Counted from the stretch's first letter, positions 53,400 to 63,599 are shown. The stretch: 64,000 bases of DNA from Blastomussa wellsi (GCA_947652115.1 OX393564.1:6093364-6157363); one strand, 5' to 3'. Made by a program: numbers and translations. Notes: generated from the letters alone by a model not told the origin.

Positions 53400-54514
53400 G
53401 AGTGACCATGTCCACTCTCATCTTAAGCAGGGCACTCGCCCATCGAAGAAGCTGACAAACATCAAAGACGTCAAGCGTTACCTGAACTTTATCTCCATTT
53501 CCCGTAACGCCCTGTTCGTTGTAAAATGCGATGAACCTTATGAATGTACAGTCATCCTGCGCTCCGTCGTTGATGGCTTCCTTGCTGCCCTGCACATGAA
53601 GCTGGAACACCTTTCTCGTCACGAAATGAAACTGGTTTCGCAGCGTTATTTCTTTGCCTTAGATCTGGACAAAGCCCTGGATCGTTGCTGCCATCTTTGT
53701 TCTTCTGTGAAGAAAGTTCCCACCCGTCTTGTTGAGCAGTCAACTTCTGATCCTCCTGACGGCTTCGCTATTTCCTTTGCCGCTACCGTCAGCTAGTACT
53801 TGTTGTCTGCGAGACGTCCACGCCCTTCACTGCTTCCTTCTTGCTAGATAACGAACGGTCCGGTCTCCTTCGATTTTGCCTTGAGCTGCGTCCTCTGACT
53901 GGCCCCCTTCCCGTCATAAGGGTAGATCCGGCTCCTGGCTTCGCTTCTCTCTTTGGCTTTGCTGTGGAAGTCGGTCGAGTCAAAATCCCGAACAAGAATC
54001 CTGTGGCAGAGAAATTCGTTGCCGAACTTTGCGATGAACTTCTCCGTATTTGCCCTTAGGGTAGTGCAATCACTCTTCTCTCTCCTTAGCTGTGGCAACG
54101 GCCAATCTCAACACCCGTATCCGTAACAGAGGATTGTCTGCCCGCGAGATGTGGCTTCAACGCGACCAGTTCACCAACGCACAGATTCCTTTCTCAGACC
54201 TCCAAGTTGTTCGACAACAGCACTCCTTGCGGCTCGGTAACCATCCCGCTAGTGAGAGATCCAAAGCCCCTGGCTGTTGTCCTCGTCCGACCATGTACGT
54301 TCAGGTCGGCGATTTGGTTTACATTACGTCTGATGGCTCTAAGACACATGCCCGCAATCGGTATCTTATGGTCTCCGTAGACGGCCTGTGGTGTAATGTA
54401 CGGAAGTTCACTGGTTCGCAGTTGCGCTCTACCTCCTATCGCGTGAAACTGTCTGAATGTTATGGTGTTCCTGACCTAACAGAGACCACGTTGCAGCTCC
54501 GATTCCTACCCTGA
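53400..54514 (+). pseudogene. Integrase segment and C-terminal domain
   Basis: Fragments across frames: PLPVIRVDPAPGFASLFGFA, EKFVAELCDELLRI, then the open frame 54092-54514 with NTRIRNRGLSAREMWLQRDQ and a beta-rich end (VQVGDLVYITSDGSKTHARN, YRVKLSECYGVPDL). The arrangement fits the integrase core end and the chromodomain-less C-terminus. Confidence 0.7.
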
Positions 54515-54890
54515 GGATATTGAAGAAGACCTTCTTACTACTGGGTACATTGATGAGGAGCCCGCTCTCGCTCCTACCCCTAAGATCACTCCGAGTCCTG
54601 CTCCTACTTTGATTCCCAGATCCACCAGATCCTCAGTCTGACACTCCTCCTGTGCCCGAATCTTCTCCTGCCCCGGAAGAAAGCTTGCCTATCTCAGAGT
54701 CTGCTTTCTCGTCAGTGGATATTTTCTGGTCCGCGTAAGTCTAACCGTGCAACTGGTCGCCCGACTTACCTTGAGGACTATGTTACTTTATAGCTGTCCC
54801 TGCGAACTCCGTGAATGACTTTCCACCAGTACTCGGCAATGTTGGAATACTTAATTTAGCTCTTTGTAGTTGCATGTATACTACCAATAT

Positions 54891-55175
54891 GTGGGGGCGC
54901 AGTGGCCTAATGGGTAGTGCGCTGGACTCTGGATCGGACGGTCCGGGTTCAAGCCTCTAGCCGGGGCACTGCATTGTATTCTTGGGCAAGACACTTTACT
55001 CTCACAGTGCCTCTCTTCGCCCAGGTGTATAAATGGGTACCAGCGAATTTACTGCTGGGGGGGTAACCCTGCGATGGACTAGCATCCCATCCAGGGAGGA
55101 GTAGAAATACTCTCTGTCGCTTCATGCTACAGAAACCGGGATACGCTCCGGCCTGACTCACCTTTACCAATACGT
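54891..55175 (+). repeat. tRNA-derived SINE inserted in the Gypsy-type element
   Basis: Head: GCAGTGGCCTAATGGGTAGT (A-box) and GGTCCGGGTTCAAGCC (B-box) at about tRNA spacing. The body matches 15024-15298 in inverse orientation, including GGGGTAACCCTGCGATGGAC and GCATCCCATCCAGGG. Confidence 0.8.
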
Positions 55176-55239
55176 AGTCTAGCTTTTCTTTATATTTATT
55201 GCTCATCTACGTAGGCGAGCGGAAGAAGGAAGAAGTCAC

Positions 55240-55490
55240 GCCATATTTCGCATTGTTGTTTCGTTCCCACCATTAGCTCGCATAGCATGGTGCATTATGC
55301 ATGCTGCCGTTTAGTTCGCTTCATTGTTTCGCTTCGCATGCACGCTGTTGTTTATTTAGCCTTATTGTCTCCTGGTTCGCGCATAATTAGCTTGCGACCT
55401 TTGTTACCACTCTGGCCAGCTTCGTTGTGCGTATTTGCATCATGCCTTCGGTGAATAAACGTGTTCTCTCTTGTTAGGAGTTGGGCTCAA
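55240..55490 (+). repeat. 3' LTR of the Gypsy-type element
   Basis: The counterpart of 49893-50127, about 90% alike by eye, with a GTGAATAAACGTG polyadenylation region and the end TTCTCTCTTGTTAGGAGT. It retains ~30 bp missing from the left LTR. Confidence 0.75.
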
Positions 55491-55512
55491 CTTACTGGCG
55501 ATGGAGCTTTTG

Positions 55513-55711
55513 TCATGTTTCAGTGTTTTCGCTTTCCAGTTCTGAAAGAAGTTCTTCAACCGTACTTTTGATTGGCTTCCACTTAATGTTGATGTGGAAA
55601 CCGACGGGTGGCATTCGGTACTTGGCTGCTCGTTCAACTCCTTCAGCCATTGCTCCTTGGTCGTAGTAAGAGCCCTTATCACTCTCCGCTAATTTTTCAG
55701 CCCAATCCGAG
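55513..55711 (-). CDS. Candidate terminal exon of an unrecognised gene (or fragment)
   Basis: On the minus strand an AG at 55712-55713 is followed by a 66-codon open frame: [20 protein letters not shown], then RAAKYRMPPVGFHINIKWKP and the acidic end ELLSELESENTET before TGA (55513-55515). Composition is protein-like and not low complexity. The pyrimidine tract before the AG is poor and no partner exon was found. It lies 20 bp beyond the 3' LTR, so it may be a gene fragment next to the retroelement. Confidence 0.35.
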
Positions 55712-56114
55712 CTAAACTATTTTTTGGCTTGCCATTGCAAACTAAAACTGACACTACCTCTTTTTTTTTTTGAAGGCATCTGAACCAATCTAGCGAATGT
55801 ATTGCGTGATGAAATGACACCATGATACCGCGTGATTCTTGACTTGTTGACATACAAGTTACTCCAGAATGACAGGACTACACTGCAACTCCTTCTATGA
55901 CAGGACTTGTCAACGGGTAATTAAAACAATTAACGTGTAGTAAACTTCAGCGTCCAATAACTTTGTACTAAAATAATATTTTTTTGCAGAATTTTTTTTA
56001 AAAAAGCTCTTGAAAAGCTTGAAGTGCCTATGAAATGAAAAAAAAAGCTATTAAAAAATAAGCTAATTTGAAAGGCCTTTAAAAATGAAGATAAATGGCG
56101 TTTCCTTTTTGTGA

Positions 56115-56724
56115 TATCTCCTCTCGTTTCAGAGATATTCAAGATTTTTGTATTATGCAAATTAGGTATTGATGACGTCATAAGGTGTGATAGTATGGTT
56201 GTAAGAACACAAAATATGTTATATCTCTGAAAGTAATGATGCAATGCAATTGGAACTTTGCAAGCACATTGCACCCTAACAATAACCTCTTGATGCATAT
56301 GTTGATGTTGCTATGGCAACAATCTTGGTAACAGTCTCTTTCCTCTTTAAATCAAATATTACTCGTTTGTGACTGTTTTGGGCAAACGATTGATCCCATT
56401 TAAAGCGTACACAATGCCCATGTTGCACTAGCTCTCCTAATTAGCCTTCAGGAAGTGGACGACGTTTGCTAAGATCAAATACACGAATGACTATTCCTGT
56501 ATATTAGGGATCTGGAACCGGATGTGTTGCCATAGCAACACAAAATATACACCATCTGATGTATTTCTTAGGCTATGACATGCTCACCAAGTCTCAATTT
56601 CATTGCATCATTACCTGCAGAGATATGCTATATTTCGTGTTTTTCACCCATACCATCACACCTTATGACGTCATCAGTACCTAATTTGCATAATTCCAAA
56701 ATCTTGAATATCTCTGACCTTGCG
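56115..56724. mobile_element. Foldback element (610 bp) with ~200-bp inverted arms
   Basis: The left arm has TCAGAGATATTCAAGATTTT and AATTAGGTATTGATGACGTC; the right arm is its inverse complement (ACGTCATCAGTACCTAATTT and ATCTTGAATATCTCTGA). The middle has inverted GTTGCTATGGCAACA motifs. No coding sequence. Confidence 0.75.
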
Positions 56725-56729
56725 AACAC

Positions 56730-57050
56730 CGAGGCTCTTGGCTGAACATATTATATTTTTCTGACTATCTTCTGCCAGTTTTTTTCTTGTTAGAATGACT
56801 GATCGTATTTTGTACAAAAAAGATATGACAGCAAATATGGCCAATTCATTTCTTTTTCTATAAAGGAAAAGAAAAAAAAAGGCCTTCCCATATGCCACGT
56901 CTGAGGTTTGAACTTTTGACCATTCGCCTCAAGACGTCGGATTCGGAGTGTGTACAAGCGCACCAAACCACTGCGCCAACCGGCTTAGCACAGCGAATGT
57001 GATTAAAATTTGACTGGAGATAAATACCAAGTTGATGCGTGGTTAGTTTG
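56730..57050 (-). repeat. tRNA-headed dispersed repeat, copy 1 (minus strand)
   Basis: On the minus strand: GGCGCAGTGGTTTGGTGCGC (A-box) and a B-box-like AAGTTCAAACCTCAG, followed by a CTTTTCCTTTATAGAAAAAG tail. It shares both flanks with copies at about 58500-58760 and 63600-63960. Confidence 0.7.
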
Positions 57051-57059
57051 AATGCCAAT

Positions 57060-57700
57060 TAATGTTGACAGCAAACGTAAGAAACGATTTGGTCAAATTT
57101 TAGTATATTTTTTTGTTTTCTTTTAGACAACAACAGCCACAGCGATTGGCGATGTCTTTCTCAACAGAAGAATCATAAACGCTGCGTGAAACTAAAATTC
57201 CTCTCACTGAACGGAATGGGCAAACTTTGTCTAGTAAGTTATCATGTTAACATCATGCTTACGAACACAGGCACAAGTAGCACAGTTTTGAAAGGTTTAT
57301 TAAGTTTTGGAAATGTAAAACTATAAATATAAATCTATATTCTTTGTTAATGTAAAGAAAACCTTATCTAAATACAATGTTGTTTTCTTGCGCTTTGGAT
57401 ATTTTGTTGCGCTCGGGAAAATTGCTCTTGTGGAGAGGAGAATTGGCATCTTATATTCTCTTACTTTTTTATCTTTTTAAAAACGTTTTCATTCCATTAT
57501 TAGCAGTAACGTTAAGAAACAATTTGGTAAAGTTTTAATATTTTTTTGGTTTTCTTTTAGGGAACAACAGCAACAGCGATCCGCTTCGTGATGGCTTTCG
57601 CGATAGGATTATGAACGCTGCGTGAAAATTCCTCTCTGAACGGAATGGGCAAGTCGAGTAAGTTATAATGTTAACATCATGCTAACTGCAAATTGGAATG
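57060..57700 (+). repeat. Exon-like modules A1 and B1 (first duplicate block)
   Basis: Each module is a TTTTGTTTTCTTTTAG acceptor, about 110 bases, and a GTAAGTTAT donor. A1 (about 57127-57232) is open in one frame: HSDWRCLSQQKNHKRCVKLK. B1 (about 57561-57658) is closed in that frame by a stop after IMNAA. Both end with ATGGGCAA in a good start context (G at -3 and +4), so they might also be 5'-UTR exons with a short coding tail. The block recurs at 58770-59330. Noncoding repeat is the alternative. Confidence 0.5.
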
Positions 57701-57919
57701 CTAGACTTAATTACTCATCGTCATCGCTTTATAGACCCACCAATCAAAACACTCCGTCACCAGTGTGCCGGGCGTCAGAAATGTTGTATAAAGCCATTGC
57801 AGTCTCTATTTTGACTCCTTCTGGCGCCCGCGCAACTCGCGGTTCGCAACTCGCGGTTCGCGGATTTGCACGCTTTCGTTACGGATTTTGGAGCAAAATA
57901 GAGACTGCTCTCAGTCTCT

Positions 57920-58040
57920 GACAGGACTTGTCAACGGGTAATTACAACAATTAACGTGTAGTAAACTTAAACGTCCAATAACTTTGCACTAAAATAATAT
58001 TTTTTGTGGAATTTTTTTAAAGAAAGCTCTTAAAGCTTTA
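57920..58040 (+). repeat. Direct repeat of 55894-56010
   Basis: GACAGGACTTGTCAACGGGT and the following ~100 bp (AACGTGTAGTAAACTT, CCAATAACTTTG) match at both sites in the same orientation with few differences, which indicates a duplicated segment. Confidence 0.7.
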
Positions 58041-58499
58041 TCTGAACGTCTCGAAATTAAAATTTCCAGAATTCGCACTTGGAACCCTGACTGATACCTT
58101 CAGATTTTATAGGTAGCAATTTAAAAATCTTAGTTGAAGCTGGCTGGTTGATAAATCTATCCTAAACATATTTTAGCACCCAGAATTACTGGTGCTCAAG
58201 CTCCACGAATTTTAGAGTGGAAAATTTTTCTATTTTGTTATTATAGTCTAACTCTTCATACCACAAGAAACAAACAAACTAGTTAGCTAACTTTGTTTTT
58301 CTGTTCGAAAAATTTAATTTCCAACAATCTTTCTTCCCAATTCAGTTAAAACGAAATCGCAAACAAAATATATAAAACTCGAGTCAAAATTTAGCTCAAG
58401 TTCGATGAACATGGCGACACATGCCTTGTGTAACTTCATCAGAAATTTGCCCTGTAAATCACGAAAATCTGATGCCGCAGCCAAATTTTCGTAACCAGC

Positions 58500-58760
58500 G
58501 AACATGGAGGCTCTTGGTTGAACATATTATATTTTTTCTGTCTTCTGTCAGTTTTTTTCTTCTTAAAATGAGTGGTCGTATTTTGTACAAAAAAGACACG
58601 ACAGCAAATATGGTCAATTCATTTCTTTTTTTATAAAGGAAAAGAAAAAAAGGCCAATACCAGCGCACCAAACCACTGCGCCAACCGGCTTAGCACAGCG
58701 AATGTGAATAAAATCTGACTGGAGATAAATACCAAGTTCGTGCGTGGTTAGTTTGCATGC
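58500..58760 (-). repeat. tRNA-headed dispersed repeat, copy 2 (minus strand, internally deleted)
   Basis: Matches copy 1 in the tail (TTTTGTACAAAAAAGACACG, AAAGGAAAAGAAAAAAAGGC) and in the A-box region, but lacks the B-box part. It is part of the larger duplicated block. Confidence 0.65.
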
Positions 58761-58769
58761 AAATTAATG

Positions 58770-59330
58770 TTGACAGTAAACGTAAGAAACGTTTTGGTCA
58801 AATTTTAGTATATTTTTTTGTTTTCTTTTAGGCAACAACGGCAACAGCGATTGGCTTCAAAGTTCGCGATGTCTTTCTCGACAGAAGAATCATAAACGCT
58901 GCGTGAAACTAAAATTCCTCTCACTGAACGCAATGGGCAAACTTTGTCGAGTAAGTTATTTTGTTAACATCGTGCTTACGAACACAGGCACAAGTGGCAC
59001 AGTTTTGAAAGGTTTATTAAGTTTTGGATATTTTATTGCTCTCGGGAAAATTGCTCTTGTGGAGAGGACAATTTGCATCTTATATTCTCTTACATTTTTA
59101 TCTTTAAAAGTTTGCATTCGTTATTAACAGTAACGTTAAGAAACAATTTGGTAAAGTTTTAATATATTTTTTGTTTTCTTTTAGCCAACAACAGCAACAG
59201 CGATCGGCTTCGTGATGCGATGGCTTTCTCGATAGGATTATGAACGCTGCGTGAAAATTCCTCTCTGAACGGAATGGGCAAGTCGAGTAAGTTATAATGT
59301 TAACACCATGCTTACTACAAATTGGAATGC
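58770..59330 (+). repeat. Exon-like modules A2 and B2 (second duplicate block)
   Basis: A2 (about 58832-58949) again has a T-rich AG acceptor and CGA|GTAAGT donor and is open: GNSDWLQSSRCLSRQKNHKR. B2 (about 59186-59287) has the same signals but stops early. Comparison with A1/B1 shows indels in multiples other than three in B but A remains open. Confidence 0.5.
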
Positions 59331-59464
59331 TAGAATTAATTAGTCCTCGCTACAATTAGTCCAATCCAAGCTTATCAAAATTAAAATTTGTAACAGAAAA
59401 CTTTAGTCAGCGTTAATTTTGTATGCAGGTAAAATAAGTCATTTCATTCAAGGCAATAGATCTT

Positions 59465-59512
59465 TCTAACCCTAATGGGGCAACAAACACACCCAAGCGA
59501 AAAAGGTCTGTT
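59465..59512. repeat. Fragment of the 40126-40325 MITE family
   Basis: AATGGGGCAACAAACACACC and CGAAAAAGGTCTGTTAGC match one end of that family in inverse orientation. Confidence 0.55.
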
Positions 59513-59599
59513 AGCTAAAATTGTTTTCTACACCTCACACCTCACTACACCTCGCTACACCTCCCTACACCTTACTACTCGAGTAAGTCTTTTGGCGGG

Positions 59600-60441
59600 A
59601 AAATATTTGTGAGTGTTACGTTTATGAGCTCTCTGTCTCTTGTAGATTCCAGATGCCTTTGAAATGACCAGTTTGGGAAACAGCACAAGGAAAAATTCAA
59701 TCCTGGAAGGAACGAAAAAGGGTATGTGGAAACCACCACCTCCCCGCCAGCCACCACTAACTAGCATTTATTTTATACTTTTAGCAAGAGTTTGGAGTTC
59801 TCATCCTTGTGGTACAACTTTGCACCACTGCACGTACGCATGCGCGTTTGGATTGACATCCATGAGTAAAATTTTTTCTAAGTCTTTTGGCATGCGCGTT
59901 TATGAGTTCTCTCTGTCTCTTGCAGATATGCCTTTGAAATGACCAGTTTGGGAAACAGCAAAGGGAGAAATTCAATCCTGGAAGGAAGGAAAAAGTGTGG
60001 GTGGAAACCACCACCTCCCCGCCAGCCACCACTAACTAGCATTTATTTTATACTTTTAGCAAGAGTTTGGAGTAATCATCCTTGTGGTACAACTTTTGCA
60101 CCACTGCACGTACGCATGCGCGTTTGGATTGACATCCATGAGTAAAATTTTTTCTAAGTCTTTTGGCATGCGCGTTTATGAGTTCTCTCTGTCTCTTGCA
60201 GATATGCCTTTGAAATGACCAGTTTGGGAAACAGCAAAGGGAGAAATTCAATCCTGAAAGGAAGGAAAAAGTGTGGGTGGAAACCACCACCTCCCCGCCA
60301 GCCACCACTAACTAGCATTTATTTTATACTTTTAGCAAGAGTTTGGAGTAATCATCCTTGTGGTACAACTTTTGCACCACTGCACGTACGCATGCGCGTT
60401 TGGATTCACATCCATGAGTAAAATTTTTCTAAGTCTTTTGG
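59600..60441 (+). repeat. Tandem array of three ~276-bp exon-like units
   Basis: Units 2 and 3 (about 59890-60165 and 60166-60441) are nearly identical; unit 1 (from about 59600) is diverged. Each has a CTCTGTCTCTTGCAG (or TTGTAG) acceptor-like end, then ATGCCTTTGAAATGACCAGT, then CCACCTCCCCGCCAGCCACC, an ATACTTTTAG acceptor-like motif and CATGAGTAAAATTTT. One frame is open for about 70 codons in every unit (EMTSLGNSKGRNSILEGRKK, LLARVWSNHPCGTTFAPLHV). A diverged, inverted unit lies at 60677-60803. Confidence 0.75.
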
Positions 60442-60460
60442 ACTTCTCATCCTTGTGGTA

Positions 60461-60671
60461 CAGTAGCCTTTAATACGTATGCGTACTGGGTGAGTATGTC
60501 TCACTTGTGAAAAGGTGGGTGTACTGCATGTCGTAACTGCAAGTTTCTTTACTTACAGTTGCGACATGCAATTGTACTGTAAGTAAAGATGCAGTTACGA
60601 AATACAGTACACCCACCTTTTTTACAAGTGAGACATACTCACCCCGTAAGCATGGGTATTAGAGGCTACTG
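60461..60671. mobile_element. Palindromic TA-flanked MITE (211 bp)
   Basis: The ends are CAGTAGCCTTTAATACG and (from the right) CAGTAGCCTCTAATACC, bounded by TA on both sides. The arms continue through GTGAGTATGTCTCACTTGT and GGTGGGTGTACTG almost to the centre, giving an almost complete hairpin. It sits between the last direct unit and the inverted unit of the exon-like array. Confidence 0.8.
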
Positions 60672-60803
60672 TACCATACGGATGTGAACTCCAAACTCTT
60701 GCTAATAGTACAAACGAAATACTGGTTGTTCCACATCCACTTTTTCCTTCCTTGCTTCCAAGGTTTAAATTTTCTTTTCTTGGACTCGTCATTTCTAAGG
60801 CAC
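60659..60803 (-). CDS. Candidate last exon, minus strand (unrecognised gene)
   Basis: The acceptor TTCTTTTGCAG ends at 60804; in the phase set by the exon at 61658-61769 the frame is open for 47 codons: CLRNDESKKRKFKPWKQGRK, then KWMWNNQYFVCTISKSLEFT, stopping at 60659-60661 inside the neighbouring MITE. The basic stretch is nuclear-localisation-like. It is the diverged parent or copy of the array units in 59600-60441. A stop provided by a mobile element is suspicious, so function is unproven. Confidence 0.35.
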
Positions 60804-61657
60804 CTGCAAAAGAACCTTGACGAAATAGTATTTAGTAAACCACAAACAACAATGTAAAGTAATTCAGTTATTTATTGTATAAGTCAAACAAGTCAATAAA
60901 ATGATGTTACATAAATTCAACAGTTTCAGTGTAAAACTCATCTGCGGACAATAATCAACCCAGTAATTGTTATCAGAGACGGATAAAGCCAACTCCGTGT
61001 ACGCTTTCCTCACAATCCCGTTTTCTTTGAAATGACATGATAAAATAAACCTTGCGTTACTATACTCTGATAGCGATTCCCAAGTTGCTTAACACAATAT
61101 TAAAACTACCCGGTGAAACGCCCCTTCGCCGTAACAACACTCGGTTGCTTTTAGCCACAGAACTAGATTATGAACTAAGTATAAAACTGATCACGATTTC
61201 ACAAAACCCATGAGAAAAATTAAACACAACTCCACTGCTTTCCTTCGACCCTACAAAAATTAATTATATTTCGGGAACTCAATAAACTCTGGGATTTACC
61301 GGGCTGCAAAAGTCACCTAAAGACTATAAACGTAGCTGAACTGTACGTGAACGACAAACAGCAGAGGCCGGAAAATAGCAGGCGAGAAGTGACCACAGAC
61401 CAAAATATTTTACGTACAAAGATGTATATCTCTGCTTTGCTCGATGTGCAAGAGTAAGTTTTTAACTTATCAAATTCACCCAAGGAGGAAAAAGAGCTGC
61501 GATTTGAATAATTGAAATTCTGCCTAAATTTTGCACGTTCGTCGTCTCTAATTTTAAGACTTACGTAAATGAAAAAGATCGTTAAGATCCCTAACTTTTC
61601 GCTACGCCATCAGAATACGTCTGTTATCTCAATCGTAGAGTTTAAAGTTTATCTAAC
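60804..61657. other. Possible intron of the unrecognised minus-strand gene
   Basis: AT-rich, no ORF, no element ends recognised. Confidence 0.4.
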
Positions 61658-61769
61658 CTGCATGCCACCATAACCATGTTAGCATAGCGGATATAATTCG
61701 TATTGCATGATGCATCCGCGTGGACTGAGATCTCTAACAGCTCACTCCTTGAATGTAACGGCGTCACAC
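61658..61769 (-). CDS. Candidate internal exon, minus strand (unrecognised gene)
   Basis: The acceptor CTATTTTGTTTCAG and the donor CAG|GTTAGA bound 112 bases; only one frame is open: VTPLHSRSELLEISVHADAS followed by CNTNYIRYANMVMVAC. Phase 2 at the end fits the acceptor phase at 60803. The residue composition is typical of a folded protein. I do not recognise the family. Confidence 0.4.
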
Positions 61770-62126
61770 CTGAAACAAAATAGTAATAGAGTTTATTAAC
61801 ATGCACTTTCAGTAAAAACCTAAGTTAACGGACACCTCCCAAAGTCATGGTCCCAGCCACACAACACTACATTTCTAATCTCCCATAAGTGGACAACTGT
61901 AAGCAACCTCTCACCAGTCTCCATTTATTTCTCAGAAATAAAAGTTGTCGAAAGATTTTTTGGAAAGCCCCCGTATATTCCCTTCCAAGCGCTGTTTCAA
62001 AAAATAAAATAGCTGGTTTTCACTGTCACGCTATGAAAAAATAAACTCGAAACCATGCAATGAAATTAAAAGCTGATAATTTCAAATGTTATAAAGTATT
62101 ACATTGAGAAACCATATGATACTTTT
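61770..62126. other. Sequence with no recognised gene
   Basis: Precedes the inverted Penelope-like locus; nothing else recognised. Confidence 0.4.
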
Positions 62127-62339
62127 GAAGTTCATTTTTTAATGAAGGCAAAACATGTTTCGGATGAAACATCATCCATCGTCAGTTGTACAATCAGAAA
62201 TAAAATGAAATTATGCAATAAATAGTTGACAAAGTGAGATAATAACAAGAATAATTAAGGATAAACGGCGCGAATCAAAAACAATGAAAGTATTGAAGCT
62301 AAGAAGGGAGACTGATTAGTATGAAAGGGATAAATTAAG

Positions 62340-62543
62340 ATGTTTAACCTGGGAATTTAAAGACGGCCGTTCCCAAAGGATGTGCAAGAAGCAGAATCGA
62401 TGATTTTGAAACAATCTTCTGAACAAAGGGAGCGACAATTTTCAGAACCTCTCAAGTGCTTAAAGATGTGGGAATTTTTGTCAGAGGAGAGATGTTCACG
62501 GATGCGAGTGGCGAAGTGTCTGTTGGTTTCACCAATAGACTTG
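62340..62543 (-). pseudogene. Penelope-like GIY-YIG region (minus copy, decayed)
   Basis: Reads, in the minus orientation, ETNRHFATRIREHLSSDKNS and IFKHLRGSENCRSLCSEDCF like the plus copy, but about 30 bp near the C-terminus are replaced by unrelated sequence (near 62380-62397), breaking the frame. Confidence 0.75.
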
Positions 62544-62595
62544 GGCTGGTTTTCACCTTGATATAAATAACCTCACCACAACGTTAAAGAGGAAT

Positions 62596-63135
62596 TTGTT
62601 CCCTTCTAGCGTCATTGTGAATGTTGTAAGAAAATATCTTAACAATTACTTCACTCCAGATTCCTCTCAGGACAATTGTTCTTATTTTAAATTACCGTAC
62701 ATCGGTCCTTTTTCCCTCACAGCACAACACAGAATTAAGAGATCAGTTAGCACTTTTTGCAGTGACCTTGACATTAAGTTGGTGTTCACCCCATTTCAAA
62801 TCAAGCGTTGGTTTGGGACCAAGGATCCTATCTCTGGGGGTTTACGATCGCGAGTTATTTATGAGTTTTCATGTACAGGCTGTAGCGCCTGTTATATTGG
62901 TGAAACCAATAGACACTTCGCCACTCGCATCCGTGAACATCTCTCCTCTGACAAAAATTCCCACATCTTTAAGCACTTGAGAGGTTCTGAAAATTGTCGC
63001 TCCCTTTGTTCAGAAGATTGTTTCAAAATCATCGATTCTGCTTCTACAAGCTTCCAATTGAAAATTAAGGAAGTCATGAACTTGCCGTCTTTAAATTCCC
63101 AGGTTAAACATCTTAATTCATCCCTTTCATACTAA
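62596..63135 (+). pseudogene. Penelope-like pre-GIY-YIG and GIY-YIG region (plus copy)
   Basis: Open for 179 codons: RNLFPSSVIVNVVRKYLNNY-type linker (frame open from about 62570), then SACYIGETNRHFATRIREHL, the GIY-YIG core, and a C-terminus KIIDSASTSFQLKIKEVMNL to the stop at 63133-63135. The RT part is missing, so the copy is 5'-truncated although this domain looks intact. Confidence 0.85.
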
Positions 63136-63599
63136 TCAGTCTCCCTTCTTAGCTTAAATACTTTCATTGTTTTTGATTCGCGCCGTTCATCCTTAATTAT
63201 TCTTGTTATTATCTCACTTTGTCAACTATTTATTGCATAATTTCATTTTATTTCTCATTGTGCAACTGACGATGGATGATGTTTCATCCGAAACATGTTT
63301 TGCCTTCATTAAAAGATGAACTTCAGAAGTACCATATGGTTTCCCAAAGCGATATCTTACTTCGTGCTGCTACGAAGCCTTGTTCTCATTGTGCAACTGA
63401 CGATGGATGATGTTTCATCCGAAACATGTTTTGCCTTCATTAAAAGATGAACTTCAAAAGTACCATATGGTTTCCCAAAGCGATATATTACTTCGTGCTG
63501 CTACGAAGCCTTGGTTATAAAATATTAAAAGAAAAACAACATCTCCAAGTGCGGTTAGTTATTTGCCGAAGCATTACACAAAAGTCTACAGAGCTCAGT

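Larger units (their letters stand above)
49893..55490 (+). mobile_element. Degenerate Ty3/Gypsy LTR retrotransposon
   Basis: Two similar ~240-bp LTRs (49893 to about 50127 and 55240 to about 55490) flank gag-, protease-, RT-, RNase H- and integrase-like segments in the Ty3/Gypsy order. Most segments are separated by frameshifts and the RT catalytic pair is altered, so it is inactive. A SINE (54891-55175) is inserted just before the right LTR. Confidence 0.85.
62127..63515. mobile_element. Head-to-head inverted Penelope-like insertion
   Basis: A minus-strand copy (about 62127-62543) and a plus-strand copy (about 62566-63384) of the same element meet at their 5'-truncated ends. Both have the same 3' tail (CGATGGATGATGTTTCATCC, then AAACATGTTTTGCCTTCATT). 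The plus copy is followed by a tandem duplicate of its last 131 bp (63254-63384 and 63385-63515). Confidence 0.85.
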
